This document shows, in pieces, positions 34,298 to 43,064 of a DNA stretch of 64,000 nucleotides (the stretch's first letter is position 1; every line of letters starts with the position of its first letter). The position numbers were made by a program, and so were the translations under genes. The stretch is from Pandoraea eparura (GTDB taxonomy: Bacteria; Pseudomonadota; Gammaproteobacteria; Burkholderiales; Burkholderiaceae), in NCBI RefSeq assembly GCF_902459725.1, contig NZ_CABPSH010000002.1:558001-622000 (forward strand). The letters run 5' to 3'. The notes under the pieces are model-generated. The model saw only the letters and a list, made by a program, of their open reading frames with translations, searched no databases and was not told where the DNA came from.

Positions 34298-36016
34298 ATG
34301 ACGCACGACGCCAAGCCCCAACCTCACGATCCCTCGCTCGACGCCGACCTCGCGCACGACGACAACCCGAGCGATCCGTCACGCCGCCGTCTGCTTCAAG
34401 GCCTCGCCGCCATCGGTGCGGCCAGCGCGGCGGGCGCCACCACGGCGTTGACCGGCTGCGCCGCCGAGGGCGGTCCCGGCGCCCCGACCACCGTCGCCGC
34501 CGGCGGCACGTTCGACACCCAGCTCAAGGCCAACATCAAGACGGTGGTCGTGATCTATCTCGAGAATCGCAGCTTCAACAATCTGTTCGGCGATTTCCCC
34601 GGCGTGGAAAAACCGCTCTCGAAGGTGCCGGCGTCGGTCTACACCCAGCTCGATCGCGACGGCAAAACCCCGATGTCGCTGCTGCCGCCGATCTTCGAGG
34701 GTCTCGTGCCGCGCGCGCAGAGCGTCGGCGGGAAGAAGTACCACATCACCGAGAAGGAGATCGCCCGCGCGCCGAACGCACCGTTCATGCTCAAGGACGC
34801 CGAGGGCCAGTTACTGCCGACCTCCGTCATCACGCGCGATCTGTGGCACCTGTTCTGGCAGAACCAGATGCAGATCAACGGTGGCAAGAACAACCAGTTC
34901 GCCGCATGGGCCAATTCGGGCGGTCTGACGATGGGCTACTACGGCGAGACGGCCAGGACGCTCGACATGTACAAGATCGCGCAGCAGTACACGATGTGCG
35001 ACAACTTCTTCATGGCGGCTTTCGGCGGCTCGTTCCTGAACCACCAGTTCCTGATCGCGGGACGTCCGCCCGTGTATCCGAATGCCGCGCAAAGTCCGGC
35101 CAAGGACAAGATCGCCGTGCTGGCCGATGGGCCGCAGGGCGTGCGTCTGGCGGTGGCGCCTGCGTCGCCGGCATCGGCCGCCGACGGCCCGCCCAAGTTC
35201 GTGCGCGACGGGGCCATCACGCCCGATGGCTTCGCGGTGAATACGATGATGCCGGCTTACCAGCCGTCGCCGGTCAAGCCGGCCGCTTCGGGCGACAAGC
35301 GTCTGGCCGATCCGTCGAACCCCGCCACGCTGCCGCCGCAGACGTTCGCCACCATCGGCGACGTACTCTCGGCGAAGGGTGTGTCGTGGGCCTGGTACGC
35401 GGGTGCATGGCAGTCGGCGCTCGATCACAAGGGCGGTGCGGACAAACCGAACTTCCAGTACCACCATCAACCGTTCAACTACTTCGCTCAGTACGCGCCG
35501 GGCACGGCTGCGCGCGAGATGCATCTGCGCGATGGCGGTGAGGGCGACAGCCCGATCGCGAACAAATTCATCGCCGACGCCATTGCCGGCAAGCTGCCGG
35601 CCGTCACGTTCTACAAGCCGCAGGGCAACCTGAACCAGCACGCGGGGTATTCGGATGTGGCGTCGGGCGACCAGCATGTGGCGAACGTGCTGGCCCACCT
35701 CATGGCGTCGCCGCAGTGGCAGAACATGATGGTCGTGATTACGTACGACGAGAATGGCGGCTGGTGGGATCACGTCGCACCGCCGCAGGGCGACCGCTGG
35801 GGGCCGGGCTCACGCGTTCCGGCACTGGTGGTCTCGCCGTTCGCCAAGCGTGGCAACGTCGATCACACGTTCTACGACACCACGTCGATCCTGCGCTTCG
35901 TCACGCGTCTGCATGACCTGCCGACACTCGAAGGCATCGCCCATCGCAACGCCGCCTTCGCGGCGCGCGGCACCATGCCGCCCGGTGATTTGACGATGAC
36001 GCTGTCGTTCGCGTGA
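34298..36016 (+). CDS. AcpA-type acid phosphatase / phosphoesterase family protein
   Basis: A 572-residue exported enzyme of the phosphoesterase family (PF04185) that includes Francisella AcpA and bacterial phospholipases C. A twin-arginine-like signal (SRRRLLQGLAAIGAASAAGA) ends near TGC, which could also act as a lipobox. Catalytic-type motifs are VVVIYLENRSFNNLFGDFPG (nucleophile region, about 83-102), FGGSFLNHQFLIAG, VVITYDENGGWWDHVAPP (metal-binding Asp/Glu/His) and PALVVSPFAKRG. Start has AAGGAC. It probably works in the periplasm or outside the cell to release phosphate; phosphatase versus phospholipase activity is not decided by sequence. Confidence 0.9.
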   Translation: MTHDAKPQPHDPSLDADLAHDDNPSDPSRRRLLQGLAAIGAASAAGATTALTGCAAEGGPGAPTTVAAGGTFDTQLKANIKTVVVIYLENRSFNNLFGDFPGVEKPLSKVPASVYTQLDRDGKTPMSLLPPIFEGLVPRAQSVGGKKYHITEKEIARAPNAPFMLKDAEGQLLPTSVITRDLWHLFWQNQMQINGGKNNQFAAWANSGGLTMGYYGETARTLDMYKIAQQYTMCDNFFMAAFGGSFLNHQFLIAGRPPVYPNAAQSPAKDKIAVLADGPQGVRLAVAPASPASAADGPPKFVRDGAITPDGFAVNTMMPAYQPSPVKPAASGDKRLADPSNPATLPPQTFATIGDVLSAKGVSWAWYAGAWQSALDHKGGADKPNFQYHHQPFNYFAQYAPGTAAREMHLRDGGEGDSPIANKFIADAIAGKLPAVTFYKPQGNLNQHAGYSDVASGDQHVANVLAHLMASPQWQNMMVVITYDENGGWWDHVAPPQGDRWGPGSRVPALVVSPFAKRGNVDHTFYDTTSILRFVTRLHDLPTLEGIAHRNAAFAARGTMPPGDLTMTLSFA

Positions 36017-36099
36017 GGTTCGGTCAGGTGAGCGCTACGCGTGCGCTTCTGCGCAGGCGTGACGCGCACCGCCCCTGAGCCATAACGGCGTATTTGCGA

Positions 36100-36148
36100 A
36101 ACCGGCCCCCCAACGTTGGATGCATATCCCAACGTTGGGGGGCCGGTT
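36100..36148. terminator. 20-bp perfect hairpin between convergent genes
   Basis: Positions 36100-36119 are exactly complementary to 36129-36148 (9-base loop), with CCAACGTTGG, itself palindromic, at the inner end of each arm. It sits between the phosphatase gene and the convergent marR gene, so a bidirectional terminator is the simplest reading, although neither side has a T-tract. Confidence 0.6.
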
Positions 36149-36207
36149 CATTGGCGTGCCATTGCCGTTGATCGTGGTGAATGGGGCCACGAGGTCGGTG
36201 AGATCGC

Positions 36208-36663
36208 TCACCCCTGCCCGTCGAGTTCGTCCGAGCGCAGCAGCAGTTTGTCGAGCAGTTGCTCGTAGGTGCGCATCTCGTCGTCCGTCAGCGTGTCGAA
36301 CAACTGGTCGTAGTGAGCGCGCGCCGCATCGATCACTACGCGCCACACGCGCTCGCCTTCCGGCGTAAGCGTCACCTTGACCGCACGGCCGTCGTGCTCG
36401 TCCGGCGCACGACGCACCAACCCGCGCGACACCAGTCCATCCGCGCCACGGCTCGCCTGACTCTTGTCGAGATTCGCGCGACGCGCCAGCTCCGAGTTCG
36501 ACAACGCCCCCGCCGTGCCCACCGCCGCCAACACGCGCGACTCGGCAAGACTCAATTGCGCCGCGTCGGCATACGACTGCGCGATGCGCTTGTCGTGTTG
36601 CTTCATCAGACGGTGCATCTTGTACGTCAGGAACTGGTCGAGTGTTGTGTGGACAGGCCGCAT
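36208..36663 (-). CDS. MarR-family transcriptional regulator
   Basis: A 151-residue winged-helix repressor of the MarR family: LSLAESRVLAAVGTAGALSN, SELARRANLDKSQASRGADG (recognition helix) and the wing RRAPDEHDGRAVKVTLTPEG with the conserved DxR. The start at 36663 (MRPVHTTLDQ) is chosen over longer frames. It is divergent from the aromatic monooxygenase gene; two sites with the same GTTG-N6-CAAC core lie between them, so it probably represses both promoters until an aromatic ligand binds. Confidence 0.92.
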   Translation of the reverse strand: MRPVHTTLDQFLTYKMHRLMKQHDKRIAQSYADAAQLSLAESRVLAAVGTAGALSNSELARRANLDKSQASRGADGLVSRGLVRRAPDEHDGRAVKVTLTPEGERVWRVVIDAARAHYDQLFDTLTDDEMRTYEQLLDKLLLRSDELDGQG

Positions 36664-36701
36664 CTCAGTGTTTTTCCCTACTCGGAAAGGATCGATATTT
36701 G

Positions 36702-36748
36702 GTTGCGATCGCAACATTAGCACACTAGAATAGTTGTGTTAGCAACTA
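36702..36748. promoter_or_regulatory. Two putative MarR operators GTTG-N6-CAAC
   Basis: GTTGCGATCGCAAC (36702-36715, perfect) and TAGTTG-TGTTAG-CAACTA (36731-36748) share GTTG-N6-CAAC with centres 31 bases apart, about three helical turns. They lie between marR and the divergent monooxygenase gene, as expected of autoregulated MarR systems. Confidence 0.75.
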
Positions 36749-36823
36749 TATGCTCGCTGGCGTTTTCGCCATTCGCGCGATGGGCATCCGCCGTCTCCCC
36801 CGCTGACACGAGACCCACTGCCC

Positions 36824-38545
36824 ATGTGCCGAACCGCCTTTTTTGGGTGCCGCATCATGCATCGACCAGAGACCACCCCGCGCGCGTCGCTCTATCACGC
36901 GTACCGCGTCCATCCGCACTTTGCGCCGCAAGGCGAGACACTCCCGGACGTCCCCGTCACCGTCGTTGGCGGCGGTCCGATCGGCATGGTCACGGCGCTT
37001 GCGCTGGCCCGTCACGGGGTGCGCTGTGTCGTGCTGCAAGCCGAGCAGCAAGTCTCGGAAGGCAGCCGAGCCATCGTCTTCACGCGTCGCTCGCAGGAGA
37101 TCCTGCAAGCCGTGGGCGTGGCGGATGCCGTGATCGCCAAGGGTCTGCCCTGGACCAGCGGCAACTCGTACTATCGCGGCCAGCGGGTGTTCCGCATGAC
37201 GTCGCCGGTGGATGAGGACGACCGCTTCGCGCCGCTCATCAACCTGCAACAGAACGTGCTCGAGAGCTATCTGGTGGAGGCGATCGAGCGCCAGCCGCTC
37301 ATCGAGATGCGATGGGGCAACAAGCTCGTCGGGCTGACGCAGGACGACCACGGCGTGGCCCTGCAGATCGACACGCCCGACGGCGAGTACACACAATGCA
37401 CGCGCTGGCTCGTCGCCGCCGACGGCGCACGCTCGACCGTGCGCACCGCGCTGGGCCTGCGCTTCGAAGGCGCGAGCTACGAAGGCCGCTTCGTCATCGC
37501 CGATATCCGCATTGATCTCGATCTGCCGACCGAGCGACTGGCCTACTTCGCCCCCGACTGGAATCCCGGCAACACGGTGCTCATGCATCGCGAGCCGGAC
37601 GGCATCTGGCGCGTGGATTATCAATTGCCGGCGTCGGAGACGTCCGAGCACGCGCTGCAACCCGAAACGATTCGCGAGCGCATCGACGCGCAACTCGACA
37701 TGATGGGGTTGGGTGGCACGCCCTGGGAACTGGACTGGTGCTCGGTCTATTCGGCCCGCGCGCTCACGTTGCCCGACTATGTGCACGGACGCATTCTCTT
37801 CGCAGGCGACGCCGCGCACCTGCTGCCGATCTTTGGCGTGCGTGGCGCCAACACCGGCTTCCAGGACGCCATCGATCTGTCGTGGAAACTCGCCGCCGTC
37901 GCCAAGGGCGCCGCACCGGCCTCGTTGCTTGCGTCGTACACGCACGACCGCGTGGGCGCGGCGCGCGAGATCATCGCGGAAGCTGGCAAAAGCACACGCT
38001 TCATGACGCCGCCCTCGCACGGTTTTCGTGTGTTGCGCGACGCCGTGCTGGATCTCTCGCTCGATCACGAATTCGTGCGGCCGCTGTTCCACTGGCGCAC
38101 CTCGCGCGCGCATGACTATCGCGACTCGCCGCTCAACAGCCCCAACGACGACAACGCGCGGATGACGGCGGGACCCGGCGTCGGTGCACCAGCGCCGAAC
38201 ATCAAGCTCGGCGACAACGACTATCTGTACGACCACCTCGGCGCCGCGTTCCATCTGGTGACGTTTGGCGATGCCCCGCTCGACGATGCCGTGCATCACG
38301 AACTCGTGACGTGGCGTGAGCGCGGTGTGCCGGTGAAGGTCATCGCGTTCGCCTCGTCGCAAGGCGACGTGGCAAATGCGGACCTCACGCTGCCCGATCC
38401 GACGGGCCACGCCGCAACGAAGTACGGTGCCGCCGATGGCACCGCGTATCTCGTTCGTCCCGATCATCACGTGTGTGCCCGCTGGCAAACGCTCGACGCG
38501 ACGCGTCTTGCCAGCGCGCTCGCGCAGGCGACGGGCCGCGCCTGA
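36824..38545 (+). CDS. FAD-dependent aromatic monooxygenase (MhpA/PheA-TfdB-like)
   Basis: A 573-residue group A flavoprotein hydroxylase. It has the GxGxxG FAD motif VTVVGGGPIGM (45-55), the DG motif LVAADGARSTVR and the GD motif RILFAGDAAHLLPIFGVRGA, with a thioredoxin-like C-terminal domain (from about 470). Such enzymes hydroxylate phenolic or phenylpropanoid substrates with NAD(P)H. Start could be ATG 36824 or ATG 36857. It heads a unit with a DUF2783 protein and an ACS-type MFS transporter under a divergent MarR repressor, suggesting uptake and oxidation of an aromatic acid; no ring-cleavage gene is in the window. Confidence 0.9.
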   Translation: MCRTAFFGCRIMHRPETTPRASLYHAYRVHPHFAPQGETLPDVPVTVVGGGPIGMVTALALARHGVRCVVLQAEQQVSEGSRAIVFTRRSQEILQAVGVADAVIAKGLPWTSGNSYYRGQRVFRMTSPVDEDDRFAPLINLQQNVLESYLVEAIERQPLIEMRWGNKLVGLTQDDHGVALQIDTPDGEYTQCTRWLVAADGARSTVRTALGLRFEGASYEGRFVIADIRIDLDLPTERLAYFAPDWNPGNTVLMHREPDGIWRVDYQLPASETSEHALQPETIRERIDAQLDMMGLGGTPWELDWCSVYSARALTLPDYVHGRILFAGDAAHLLPIFGVRGANTGFQDAIDLSWKLAAVAKGAAPASLLASYTHDRVGAAREIIAEAGKSTRFMTPPSHGFRVLRDAVLDLSLDHEFVRPLFHWRTSRAHDYRDSPLNSPNDDNARMTAGPGVGAPAPNIKLGDNDYLYDHLGAAFHLVTFGDAPLDDAVHHELVTWRERGVPVKVIAFASSQGDVANADLTLPDPTGHAATKYGAADGTAYLVRPDHHVCARWQTLDATRLASALAQATGRA

Positions 38546-38574
38546 GCCGTCACGTCATTCAAGGAAACCCTGCC

Positions 38575-38769
38575 ATGACCGCCCAACAAACTGCCAACGC
38601 CGGCCTTGAGGAGATCTACGACACCCTCGCCCTGGCCATCGACGCCGCACCGCAAGACAAGCGCGAGCTGTTGCTCGCCAAGGTCGTTCTGTTGCTGGCC
38701 CATGAGATTCCCGATTCGCAGCGCGTGATCGATCTCATTGAGCAAGCCGCCCGCAGCGCACAGGTTTAA
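38575..38769 (+). CDS. DUF2783 small protein
   Basis: A 64-residue helical protein typical of DUF2783 (LEEIYDTLALAIDAAPQDKR, LLLAKVVLLLAHEIPDSQRV). Members of this family are almost always encoded next to FAD monooxygenases of the MhpA type, as here (29 bases downstream of one). AAGGAAA precedes the ATG. Possibly an accessory or stability factor of the hydroxylase; not experimentally defined as far as I know. Confidence 0.88.
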   Translation: MTAQQTANAGLEEIYDTLALAIDAAPQDKRELLLAKVVLLLAHEIPDSQRVIDLIEQAARSAQV

Positions 38770-38867
38770 ACACAGTTCCCTTCGGCGTCCGCCCTCAATG
38801 GCGGACCCGTTTTCATCACACCGCCACGCGATATCCAAGGCGGGGAGCGTTGGAGAAGACACCCATC

Positions 38868-40277
38868 ATGACTCGTATCACACCCGCCGCCGGCATCTCA
38901 GGCGGAATTGCCGCATCCGCATCCCCCGCCGTTGCCGTCTTCGACGGCATACAAGACGCGCAGCCCCTGCCGAATGAGGCCCTGGAGCGCGACGTTGTGC
39001 GCAAGGTCTCGCGCCGCCTGCTCGGCTTCCTGTTCGTACTGTTCCTGTTCTCGTTTCTCGATCGCATCAATGTCGGCTTCGCGGCGCTCACGATGAGCCA
39101 GGATCTGAAGCTCACGAGCACGATGTTCGGCATGGCGTCGACCGTGTTCTACCTGACGTATGTGCTGTGCGGTGTCCCGAGCAATCTGATGCTCGTGAAG
39201 GTCGGCGCGCGTCGCTGGATCGGCACGATCCTGATCGCCTGGGGCTTCGCCTCGAGCGCCACGATGTTCGCGCACGACGCCACCAGCCTCTATCTGATTC
39301 GCGCCATCGTCGGCATTACCGAGGCGGGCTTCCTGCCGGGCATGCTGCTCTACATGGGCGACTGGTTCCCCTCGGCTGCACGCGCACGCGCCAATGCCTG
39401 GTTCATGATTGCGATGCCGGTGACCTCCGCGCTCGGTGCGGCCGCCTCGGGCTACTTGCTGCGGCTCGACGGTGTGGCCGGACTCGCCGGCTGGCAGTGG
39501 TTGTTCGTGCTCGAAGGACTGCCGACGGTACTGCTCGGCGTCGTCACCTGGTGGTACCTGGACGACAAGCCCGCCGACGCGCGCTGGTTGAGCGCCGCCG
39601 AAAAGCACGCGCTCGACACGATGATCGCCCGCGACCGCGCCGCCACCGTCTCGCAACGCGCGAGCCGTGCGTCGGACGCGGGCAACAGCATGTGGCGCGC
39701 GATCCTCACGCCGAGCGTGGCAAAGTTTGCGCTGGGCTATTTCTGCCTCGTCAACACGCTCTCGCTGGCATCGCTGTGGATTCCGCAGATCGTGAAGAGC
39801 TTCGGCACGACGAGCAGCAACGTGACCATCGGTCTGCTCGCGGCGATTCCGTCGCTGTGCACGATTGCCGGCATGATCTGGTGGGGACGCCGCTCGGACC
39901 GCCTGCAGGAGCGCCGCTGGCACCTGGTACTGCCCATGCTCTTCTCCGCGGCAGGCTGGGTCGTCACATGCTTCGCGCCGGAGCCGTCGTTGCGCCTGGC
40001 CGGGGTGGCGATGGCCTCGACGGGGGCCTACACTGCCATGGCCATCTTCTGGACGGTGCCCGATCGCAGTCTCGCCCCGCACACGCGCGCCCTCGGGTTG
40101 GCGGTCATCAACGCGGTCGGCAATCTTGGCTCGGCGCTCAGTCCCATTGTCGTGGGCGCGCTCAAGGACTGGACGCACTCGTTCACCTCAGGCCTGATGT
40201 TCGCAGCCGTGAGCCTGCTCGTCGGCATCGCGGTGCTGTGGTTCGCACCGCTGGGGCAGCGTCGCGGCACCCGCTGA
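38868..40277 (+). CDS. MFS transporter, anion:cation symporter type
   Basis: A 469-residue twelve-helix major facilitator of the ACS family (phthalate, tartrate, hydroxyphenylacetate permeases). Family blocks: LDRINVGFAALTMSQDL in helix 1, GVPSNLMLVKVGARRWIG after helix 2, VGITEAGFLPGMLLYMGDWF and the ARANAWFM region, then WWYLDDKPADARWL at the central loop. It probably imports the aromatic acid attacked by the upstream monooxygenase. ATG 38868 is preferred; a TTG at 38850 is in frame. Confidence 0.9.
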   Translation: MTRITPAAGISGGIAASASPAVAVFDGIQDAQPLPNEALERDVVRKVSRRLLGFLFVLFLFSFLDRINVGFAALTMSQDLKLTSTMFGMASTVFYLTYVLCGVPSNLMLVKVGARRWIGTILIAWGFASSATMFAHDATSLYLIRAIVGITEAGFLPGMLLYMGDWFPSAARARANAWFMIAMPVTSALGAAASGYLLRLDGVAGLAGWQWLFVLEGLPTVLLGVVTWWYLDDKPADARWLSAAEKHALDTMIARDRAATVSQRASRASDAGNSMWRAILTPSVAKFALGYFCLVNTLSLASLWIPQIVKSFGTTSSNVTIGLLAAIPSLCTIAGMIWWGRRSDRLQERRWHLVLPMLFSAAGWVVTCFAPEPSLRLAGVAMASTGAYTAMAIFWTVPDRSLAPHTRALGLAVINAVGNLGSALSPIVVGALKDWTHSFTSGLMFAAVSLLVGIAVLWFAPLGQRRGTR

Positions 40278-40350
40278 TCCCGGTCACGGCATGGCGGGCA
40301 CCGTTCCGGGCCATAATGCGAGTCGTCTTCGCGTTCAAGGAACCCCCGTC

Positions 40351-41139
40351 ATGCCAGTGACACCTCCCGTGGCCGCTCAGGGCCCCACGCTCGTCGTGCT
40401 GATCGACGCCGATAACGCCGCACCCGCCATCGTCGAAGGCCTGCTCACCGAAGTGGCCAAGTACGGCGTCGCGAGCGTGAAGCGCATCTACGGCGACTGG
40501 ACCAAGCCCAATCTCGACGGCTGGAAGAAGTGCCTGCTCGAATATTCGATCCAGCCGATTCAGCAGTTCCGCTACACCGTCGGCAAGAACGCCACCGATA
40601 GCGCCATGATCATCGACGCGATGGATCTGCTCTACACGGGACGCTTCGACGGCTTCTGCCTCGTCTCCAGCGACAGCGACTTCACGCGGCTCGCCTCGCG
40701 CATCCGCGAGCAGGGACTGATCGTGTACGGCTTTGGCGAGCGCAAGACGCCGCAGCCGTTCGTCACCGCCTGCGACAAATTCATCTATACGGAATTGCTG
40801 CGTCAGGACGATGAACCGGACGGCGACGAAGCCCCGGCGCCGCGCAAGCGCCGCAGCGCGTCGGACCTCAAGCGCGACACGCGTCTTGTGCGGCTGCTGC
40901 GCAACGCGGTGACCGGTGTGTCCGACGAGGATGGGTGGGCGAGTCTCGGCCCCATCGGCAGCCATATCGCCAAACAGGCGCCGGACTTCGATTCGCGCAC
41001 CTATGGCTTCGGCAAGCTGAGCGATCTTGTCGCGACCATCGGTCTGTTCGACGTCGAGCAACGCACCGGCAGTGGCGGCAACAAGAGCCTCTGGGTACGG
41101 ATCAAACCGAAGCGCGGCACGGCGAAACGCGGCGAATGA
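40351..41139 (+). CDS. NYN-domain / OST-HTH (LOTUS) protein
   Basis: A 262-residue protein. The N-terminal NYN (PIN-like) domain shows TLVVLIDADNAAPAIVEGLL with catalytic-type Asp residues, KRIYGDWTKP, ATDSAMIIDAMDLLYTG and CLVSSDSDFTRLASRIRE, typical of metal-dependent RNases of the MARF1/YacP class. The C-terminal part (from about 175) matches an OST-HTH/LOTUS RNA-binding domain (SLGPIGSHIAKQAPDFDSRT, GFGKLSDLVATIG). Likely cytoplasmic RNA processing or decay; the target is unknown. The ATG at 40351 is chosen because the preceding codons lie outside the domain. Confidence 0.92.
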   Translation: MPVTPPVAAQGPTLVVLIDADNAAPAIVEGLLTEVAKYGVASVKRIYGDWTKPNLDGWKKCLLEYSIQPIQQFRYTVGKNATDSAMIIDAMDLLYTGRFDGFCLVSSDSDFTRLASRIREQGLIVYGFGERKTPQPFVTACDKFIYTELLRQDDEPDGDEAPAPRKRRSASDLKRDTRLVRLLRNAVTGVSDEDGWASLGPIGSHIAKQAPDFDSRTYGFGKLSDLVATIGLFDVEQRTGSGGNKSLWVRIKPKRGTAKRGE

Positions 41140-41220
41140 GCGCGCCAGAATCTTTTTTCGGAGAAATTGCGCGAAACGCTTGCCAGACCCGGAAATACCC
41201 CCTATACTCGCGGTCTTTCT

Positions 41221-41297
41221 AGGCTCGTAGCTCAGCTGGTTAGAGCACCACCTTGACATGGTGGGGGTCGTTGGTTCGAGTCCAATCGAGCCTACCA
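41221..41297 (+). tRNA. tRNA-Val (anticodon GAC)
   Basis: A 77-nt cloverleaf with CCA encoded: acceptor stem AGGCTCG/CGAGCCT, D-arm with AGCTCAGCTGGTTAGAGC, anticodon stem CCACC/GGTGG around loop TTGACAT (anticodon GAC at 41255-41257), and T-loop GGTTCGAGTCC. It sits 81 bases after the NYN gene and is followed by a strong terminator. Confidence 0.97.
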
Positions 41298-41311
41298 ACG
41301 AATCAAAGCAC

Positions 41312-41350
41312 AAGGCGTTGCGCGTTCTCGCGTAACGCCTTTTGTTTTTT
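41312..41350 (+). terminator. Intrinsic terminator of tRNA-Val
   Basis: A 13-bp stem with one G-T pair (AAGGCGTTGCGCG with CGCGTAACGCCTT), loop of four, followed by TTGTTTTTT. Confidence 0.92.
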
Positions 41351-41600
41351 CCGCGACCGCGCGAGATTCGTCCCCCCGTTACAAAACGACACATCCCCGA
41401 CAAACTCGTAGCACCTGCTGCGCAGGGTCGTCGATACACTGGCTTCAACGGTTCGACGACAGGCATCAGGACGGGAAGGCTTCCCGACTTGCACCGCCAT
41501 CGCGAATCGATCCGACTCACTGGCTTCATTGCCCACGCGCACGCAGTCGCGCCATGTCATCAAACGATGCATCGACCTGCGAGTGCCATTGGAGGACATC

Positions 41601-41897
41601 ATGAAACGCATGATTATCGTCGCTGCCCTCGGCGCTGCCGCCGCTGTCGCATCGAGCGCCGCGTCGGCCCATGTGGACGTCGGCGTCTATCTCGGCCTGC
41701 CCGCGCCGGTGATCGAAGCGCCGCCGGTCTATGTGGCGCCGCAGCCGGTGTATGTGCAGCCGCGCCCGGTGTATGAAGCCCCGCGTCCGGTCGTCTACTA
41801 CGGTCGCGACCGCTGGGACGACTGGCGTGATCGCCGCTGGGAAGACCGTCACGATCGCGGCCGCCATCGCGGCTGGCGTCACGGCGACGACGACTGA
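41601..41897 (+). CDS. Small exported PXPxY-repeat protein
   Basis: A 98-residue exported protein: signal peptide MKRMIIVAALGAAAAVASSA with cleavage after ASA, then VDVGVYLGLPAPVIEAPPVY and Pro-Val-Tyr repeats (YVAPQPVYVQPRPVYEAPRP), ending in an Arg/Asp/His-rich tail (DRWDDWRDRRWEDRHDRGRH). Such PXPV-repeat proteins are common in Burkholderiaceae, probably periplasmic or surface-associated, role unknown. GGAGGAC precedes the ATG. Confidence 0.88.
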   Translation: MKRMIIVAALGAAAAVASSAASAHVDVGVYLGLPAPVIEAPPVYVAPQPVYVQPRPVYEAPRPVVYYGRDRWDDWRDRRWEDRHDRGRHRGWRHGDDD

Positions 41898-41918
41898 TCG
41901 CCCAACGAACGAAGCGGT

Positions 41919-41984
41919 CCGCCGATTGGCGTCGGCGGGCTTTTGACGCGGGAAGCGGCGCCGTCGCTTTCCGCGTTCTTTTGT
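41919..41984 (+). terminator. Double terminator after the PXPxY gene
   Basis: Two consecutive hairpins: CCGCCGA/TCGGCGG (41919-41938) followed by GCTTTT, and a 12-bp stem with one G-T pair, ACGCGGGAAGCG/CGCTTTCCGCGT (41946-41976), followed by TCTTTTGTTT. Confidence 0.85.
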
Positions 41985-42015
41985 TTGATGCCAGCCCGCT
42001 GGTGCTTGCTGCCGC

Positions 42016-42918
42016 TCAACGCATCGGCACGTCGCGCAATTCCCGCAACTCCCGCTTCATCCATTCCACGAACACGCGCGTGCGCGACGGCAACAGTCGC
42101 GCATGCGGATAGACGATATTGACGGGCCGCGCCGGTCCTTCGTAGTTCTTGAGCACGCGTACCAGACGACCGTCGGCCATTGGCGCGGCCACCTGGTACG
42201 AGAGAAAGCAACCATAGCCCATGCCGTCCAGACACGCGTCGACGGCCGTGAGGCCGTGACTGACCTCGAGATTGCCATCGACCGGCACCACGAACTCACG
42301 CCCGCCCTCCCAGAAGCGCCACTGTCCGAAGCCGCCGCCATGCGAGCGGATGCAATTTTTGCCGGCCAGCTCGCGCGGATGTGTCACTTCGCCCTGCTCG
42401 GCCAGACACGCCGGACTCGCCACTACCACGCGACGAATCGCCCCGAGGCTCTGCGCGACGAGCGTGGAATCGTCCAGCGGCGAGATGCGAATCCCCACGT
42501 CGATCCCCTCTTCCCAGAGATTCACCACGCGGTCGTTGAGCAACAGGCGGCATTTGACGGCCGGATACGCGCGCAGGAAGCGGTAGAGCGCGGGCGCGAC
42601 GTGCAACTGCCCGAAGAGCACCGGCGCCGTGACCACCAGCGTGCCGCTCGGAGCCTCGTGCCGGGCGGCCAGCCGCGCTTCGGCTTCCTGGAGTTCACCG
42701 AGGATCTGACGACACGTATCGAGATACGTCCGCCCCTCTTCCGTGAGCGCAATGCGGCGCGTGGTGCGATTGAGCAGCCGGACGTCGAGCGATGTTTCGA
42801 GCGCCGCCAGCGTGCGCACCACCGCCGGGAGCGAGGAATCGAGCACGCGCGCCGCCGCGCTCAGGCTACCCTGATCGACGATGGCAACGAACGTCTGCAT
42901 AGCGCGAAGTTTATCCAT
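42016..42918 (-). CDS. LysR-family transcriptional regulator
   Basis: A 300-residue LysR regulator. The winged helix-turn-helix is MDKLRAMQTFVAIVDQGSLS then AARVLDSSLPAVVRTLAALE, and the ligand-binding domain follows (FLRAYPAVKCRLLLNDRVVN). Start 42918 gives the usual MDKL opening. It is divergent from the GST/flavoprotein pair and a T-N11-A palindrome lies 15 bases upstream of its start, in the shared promoter region. Confidence 0.93.
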   Translation of the reverse strand: MDKLRAMQTFVAIVDQGSLSAAARVLDSSLPAVVRTLAALETSLDVRLLNRTTRRIALTEEGRTYLDTCRQILGELQEAEARLAARHEAPSGTLVVTAPVLFGQLHVAPALYRFLRAYPAVKCRLLLNDRVVNLWEEGIDVGIRISPLDDSTLVAQSLGAIRRVVVASPACLAEQGEVTHPRELAGKNCIRSHGGGFGQWRFWEGGREFVVPVDGNLEVSHGLTAVDACLDGMGYGCFLSYQVAAPMADGRLVRVLKNYEGPARPVNIVYPHARLLPSRTRVFVEWMKRELRELRDVPMR

Positions 42919-42932
42919 GTCGCGCATCATTA

Positions 42933-42947
42933 CTCCGAATTTCGGAG
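42933..42947. promoter_or_regulatory. LysR-type T-N11-A palindrome
   Basis: CTCCGAA-T-TTCGGAG is a perfect 7-1-7 inverted repeat meeting the LysR T-N11-A rule (T42934 to A42946). It lies in the 146-base gap between the divergent lysR and GST genes. Confidence 0.75.
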
Positions 42948-43064
42948 CAGTCAAATCAACATTGCAGCATTTATTCTAAAATCGGCTTGATGGAGAATCG
43001 GTGCATCGCGTGATGGCTCTGGCAGCAGGGCTGGCGCGGCCCCGCTCACTTCCGGAGACCTCTG

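Noticed and set aside
36746-38488. A 580-codon minus-strand frame opposite the aromatic monooxygenase
   Set aside because: Antisense shadow; the plus-strand frame contains all flavoprotein motifs.
41221-41297. tRNA-Val as an integration site
   Set aside because: No repeat of the tRNA 3' end and no integrase were found in the flanks within the window.
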